NCBI RefSeq assembly: GCF_036898465.1
Contig: NZ_JARUMJ010000001.1
Coordinates: forward strand, 868,001 to 932,000
Source: Streptomyces sp. B21-105
GTDB lineage: Bacteria; Actinomycetota; Actinomycetes; Streptomycetales; Streptomycetaceae
DNA: 64,000 nt
Reading direction: 5' to 3'
Positions 62,234 to 64,000 of the stretch are shown here, piece by piece. Below the pieces are notes generated by a model. The model saw nothing but the letters and a program-made list of their open reading frames with translations. It was not told the DNA's origin and did not search any database. The stretch's first letter is position 1; each line of letters begins with the position of its first letter. A program made the position numbers and the translations under genes.

Positions 62234-62805
62234 CAACCGACGAACCGCAGCGGCCCGACCTCGCCCGCGAGCTGATCGCCCGCGCCACGGAATCGGCCGC
62301 ACACCGGGCCAAGCGCGTGCGCGACCAGCTCGACGCCGTCCAACTCGGACAAGGCCGGCACACCGACCACGCCAACACCAAGGTGCTGCGCCGCATCCTG
62401 GCCGACCACGACTGGCCCGGCCACCGCCTCGTCGGCCCCGACGCGGCCCGCGCCGCCTGGAGTATCGCCCTGCACAGCGACGACGAACCCGACTTCCAGC
62501 GCGCCGCCGCCACCCTGCTGGGACGTGCGGTCCAGGCCGGCGACGCACTGGTCCAACACTGGGCGCACCTGCACGACCGCACCCTCATCACCAGCGGGCG
62601 AGACCAGGAGTACGGCACCCAGCTCCTGCTGCGCGCCGACGGCATCGAACTGTGCCCGCTGCGCGCGCCGGAGTCAGTCGACGCACGCAGGGCCACCGTC
62701 GGTCTGCCGCCGATCGCCGTCGCGCTGAAGACAGTGCGCCGCCGGTACACCCCCTACGGCTCTGCCGATGAGGCCCCGACCGTCGTCCTCGCGGGGGCCG
62801 CGTGA
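62230..62805 (+). CDS. DUF6624 family protein
   Basis: 191 residues from GTG 62230. The pattern WPGHRLVGPDAARAAWSIAL (about 60-79), DEPDFQRAAATLLGRAVQAG, LHDRTLITSGRDQEYGTQLL and SVDARRATVGLPPIA is that of DUF6624. This family is seen across bacteria and often near biosynthetic or toxin-like loci. No known activity. It overlaps the preceding gene by 4 nt. Confidence 0.75.
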   Translation: MTTDEPQRPDLARELIARATESAAHRAKRVRDQLDAVQLGQGRHTDHANTKVLRRILADHDWPGHRLVGPDAARAAWSIALHSDDEPDFQRAAATLLGRAVQAGDALVQHWAHLHDRTLITSGRDQEYGTQLLLRADGIELCPLRAPESVDARRATVGLPPIAVALKTVRRRYTPYGSADEAPTVVLAGAA

Positions 62806-62879
62806 AGAAGCGGAACCCCAAGTTCTCGACCAGTCGGTCTCACGGCCGCAACTCCGCTCTTCGAAAGGATCGTTGACGC

Positions 62880-63347
62880 ATGAAGCTCACCACCGCCGTT
62901 CTCGCTGCCGGTGTTGCAGTCTCCCTCACCACCGCCATGGTCGGAGCGGCCCGGCTCCGGCAGGACGCACGACACCAGGCCGAGCGAAACGAGGCGCTGC
63001 TCGCGGGCAACCAGATCGACTGGCTGGCGCAGATGTCCACCAATCCCGATCTCGCCAAGCTCTGGAAGCCGGAGGACATGGAGGCCGAGGAGTACATGCA
63101 GCTCATGTCGGCCAACCGGCTCATCTGCGCGCTCAGTCTGCGCGACCGCCTCGGCTTCGTCCCGAAGGGGCACCTGCCCTTCTTCGCGGCCTGGATCATG
63201 AAGAGCGACGTCAGCCGACGGTACTGGAAGCGGTTCGGTGACCTCCGCGCCCAGGAGGCCGAGGGAGACGAGCGCGCCGAGCGGTTCACGAACGCTCTGG
63301 ACCGGGCCGCTCAAGCCCGTTCGCACGAACACACCGCAGCCGCCTGA
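62880..63347 (+). CDS. DUF6082-like membrane-anchored protein
   Basis: 155 residues from ATG 62880 (AAAGGA upstream). An N-terminal transmembrane or signal-anchor helix (TTAVLAAGVAVSLTTAMVGA) is followed by QIDWLAQMSTNPDLAKLWKP, EAEEYMQLMSANRLICALSL and a late SRRYWKRFGDLRAQ. This matches the Streptomyces DUF6082 pattern. Function unknown. It is the third small membrane-anchored protein of this gene run. Confidence 0.65.
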   Translation: MKLTTAVLAAGVAVSLTTAMVGAARLRQDARHQAERNEALLAGNQIDWLAQMSTNPDLAKLWKPEDMEAEEYMQLMSANRLICALSLRDRLGFVPKGHLPFFAAWIMKSDVSRRYWKRFGDLRAQEAEGDERAERFTNALDRAAQARSHEHTAAA

Positions 63348-63386
63348 AGAAGAGGCTGCCTCGCCCTCAACTCGTGAAGGAACTCC

Positions 63387-63797
63387 GTGGACTTCAGTGC
63401 TGTTCCACTACCGCCCGGCGACTTCACCATCGGGAAGACGTTCAACTTCGAGGCTGGCCACCGGCTTCCCGGGCTGCCGGACGAGCACAAGTGCTCGCGC
63501 CAGCACGGGCACAGCTACGAGGTCGAGGTCATCCTCACCGCACCCTCGCTGGAGGAGCCCGGCTTCGTCGCCGACTTCGGGGCGCTCGCTCCGTTCAAAG
63601 AGTTCCTGAACACCGAACTCGACCATTACAACCTGCACGAGATTCTTCCCTTCGAGCCGACCTCGGAGCGCCTGGCCCAGTTCCTGGCCGGGTGGTTCCT
63701 CCAGAACCTTCAGCCCGCCATCCCCGGCCGCCTGGTCGCCGTCCTGGTCCGCGAGACCCAGAGCAGCTGGGCCCGCTTCGATGTGGAGGGACGGTGA
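63387..63797 (+). CDS. queD: 6-carboxytetrahydropterin synthase (QueD)
   Basis: 136 residues from GTG 63387. The zinc-binding histidines are present in FEAGHRLPG (first His) and CSRQHGHSYEVEV (Cys nucleophile and two His). Also visible are FVADFGALAPFK, LDHYNLHEI and the C-terminal VLVRETQSSWARF with catalytic Glu. It converts dihydroneopterin triphosphate to 6-carboxy-tetrahydropterin, the first committed step to preQ0 and 7-deazaguanines. Overlaps queE (GTGA). Confidence 0.93.
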   Translation: MDFSAVPLPPGDFTIGKTFNFEAGHRLPGLPDEHKCSRQHGHSYEVEVILTAPSLEEPGFVADFGALAPFKEFLNTELDHYNLHEILPFEPTSERLAQFLAGWFLQNLQPAIPGRLVAVLVRETQSSWARFDVEGR

Positions 63798-64000
63798 CCG
63801 CATTCGAGCCGATCACCGACGAACCGACGGCTGACGAAGGCGAATCCCGCCTGATCGTCGCGGAGTGCTTCGGCGTCGAGGTACCGACCTTCCAGGGCGA
63901 GGGACCGAGCTGCGGACACCCGGCGCTGTTCATCCGCCTGTCCCGGTGCAACCTCACCTGCGCGAAATGCGACACGAAGTACACCTGGGACTGGTCCCAG
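63794..64000 (+). CDS. queE: 7-carboxy-7-deazaguanine synthase (QueE), 5' part
   Basis: First 69 residues from GTG 63794; the rest lies outside the window. The radical-SAM cluster motif CxxxCxxC is seen as CNLTCAKCD, preceded by FQGEGPSCGHPALFIRLSR, the typical QueE substrate/SAM region. It converts carboxytetrahydropterin to 7-carboxy-7-deazaguanine. Linked queC or folE genes would be expected beyond the edge. Confidence 0.92.
   Translation, partial: MTAFEPITDEPTADEGESRLIVAECFGVEVPTFQGEGPSCGHPALFIRLSRCNLTCAKCDTKYTWDWSQ

Overview
The window is chromosomal DNA from a high-GC actinomycete, almost certainly Streptomyces. The evidence is roughly 70% GC with strong third-position GC, frequent GTG/TTG starts, ATGA/GTGA gene overlaps, two 'conservons' (histidine kinase-like / roadblock / DUF742 / small GTPase operons), DUF5709, and xylA-xylB-ROK and SNF2-SWIM neighbourhoods typical of streptomycetes. 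No rRNA, tRNA or CRISPR array was found. All functions are read from motifs and family resemblance; no search was run.

Layout. 0-13.4 kb is a mixed accessory/core stretch: the end of a PucR-type regulator, a secreted cutinase, a secreted alpha/beta hydrolase, DUF4177, a DEAD-box RNA helicase next to a cold-shock protein, a YjbQ protein, a frameshifted flavin monooxygenase, a short MltG-like protein, an ABC exporter divergent from a MarR regulator, a DctA-type symporter and an L,D-transpeptidase-like lipoprotein. 13.6-17.3 kb holds a coupled pair of ABC half-exporters whose NBD defects are complementary. 17.6-22.9 kb carries DUF5709, zinc-independent L31 (rpmE2), a DUF457 membrane protein, a DExH helicase and acyl-CoA thioesterase II. 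23-29.2 kb, minus strand, is the first conservon (MHYT protein, cvnA-B-C-D, DUF6397-like protein). 29.3-38.5 kb holds a methyltransferase, a hydrolase divergent from PadR, small unknown proteins, the SNF2 helicase + SWIM protein pair and a repeat-tailed membrane protein. 38.6-42.7 kb is the xylose locus (xylA divergent from xylB, then a ROK regulator). 43.1-46.1 kb is a GAF-domain regulator with an ExaC/ThcA-type aldehyde dehydrogenase.

At 46.1 kb the character changes. A tyrosine integrase and an excisionase-like gene lie next to the aldehyde dehydrogenase terminator, followed by about 1 kb of lower-GC DNA without intact genes. Then come CutA, an XRE-TPR regulator divergent from a HATPase-type protein across four TTCCCC(C) iterons, a TrmO-like protein and a second XRE-TPR regulator. 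No replication or transfer genes are seen, so this is either a decayed integrated element or the left end of a larger island.

53.3 to >64 kb is a co-directional, tightly packed run: DUF6415-like membrane protein, small membrane protein, GH15 trehalase/glucoamylase-like enzyme, a second conservon (cvnA-B-C-D), a CYP157-like P450 without the K-helix ExxR motif, a canonical CYP154-like P450, a double-HTH protein, an acetyltransferase-like protein, DUF6624, DUF6082, QueD and the start of QueE. Most junctions overlap by 1-23 nt or are separated by less than 40 nt. The likely theme is a GTPase-centred signalling module (Cvn proteins) coupled to two P450s, with a GH15 enzyme at the head and 7-deazaguanine (preQ0) precursor genes at the tail. 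This combination is the most interesting part of the window.
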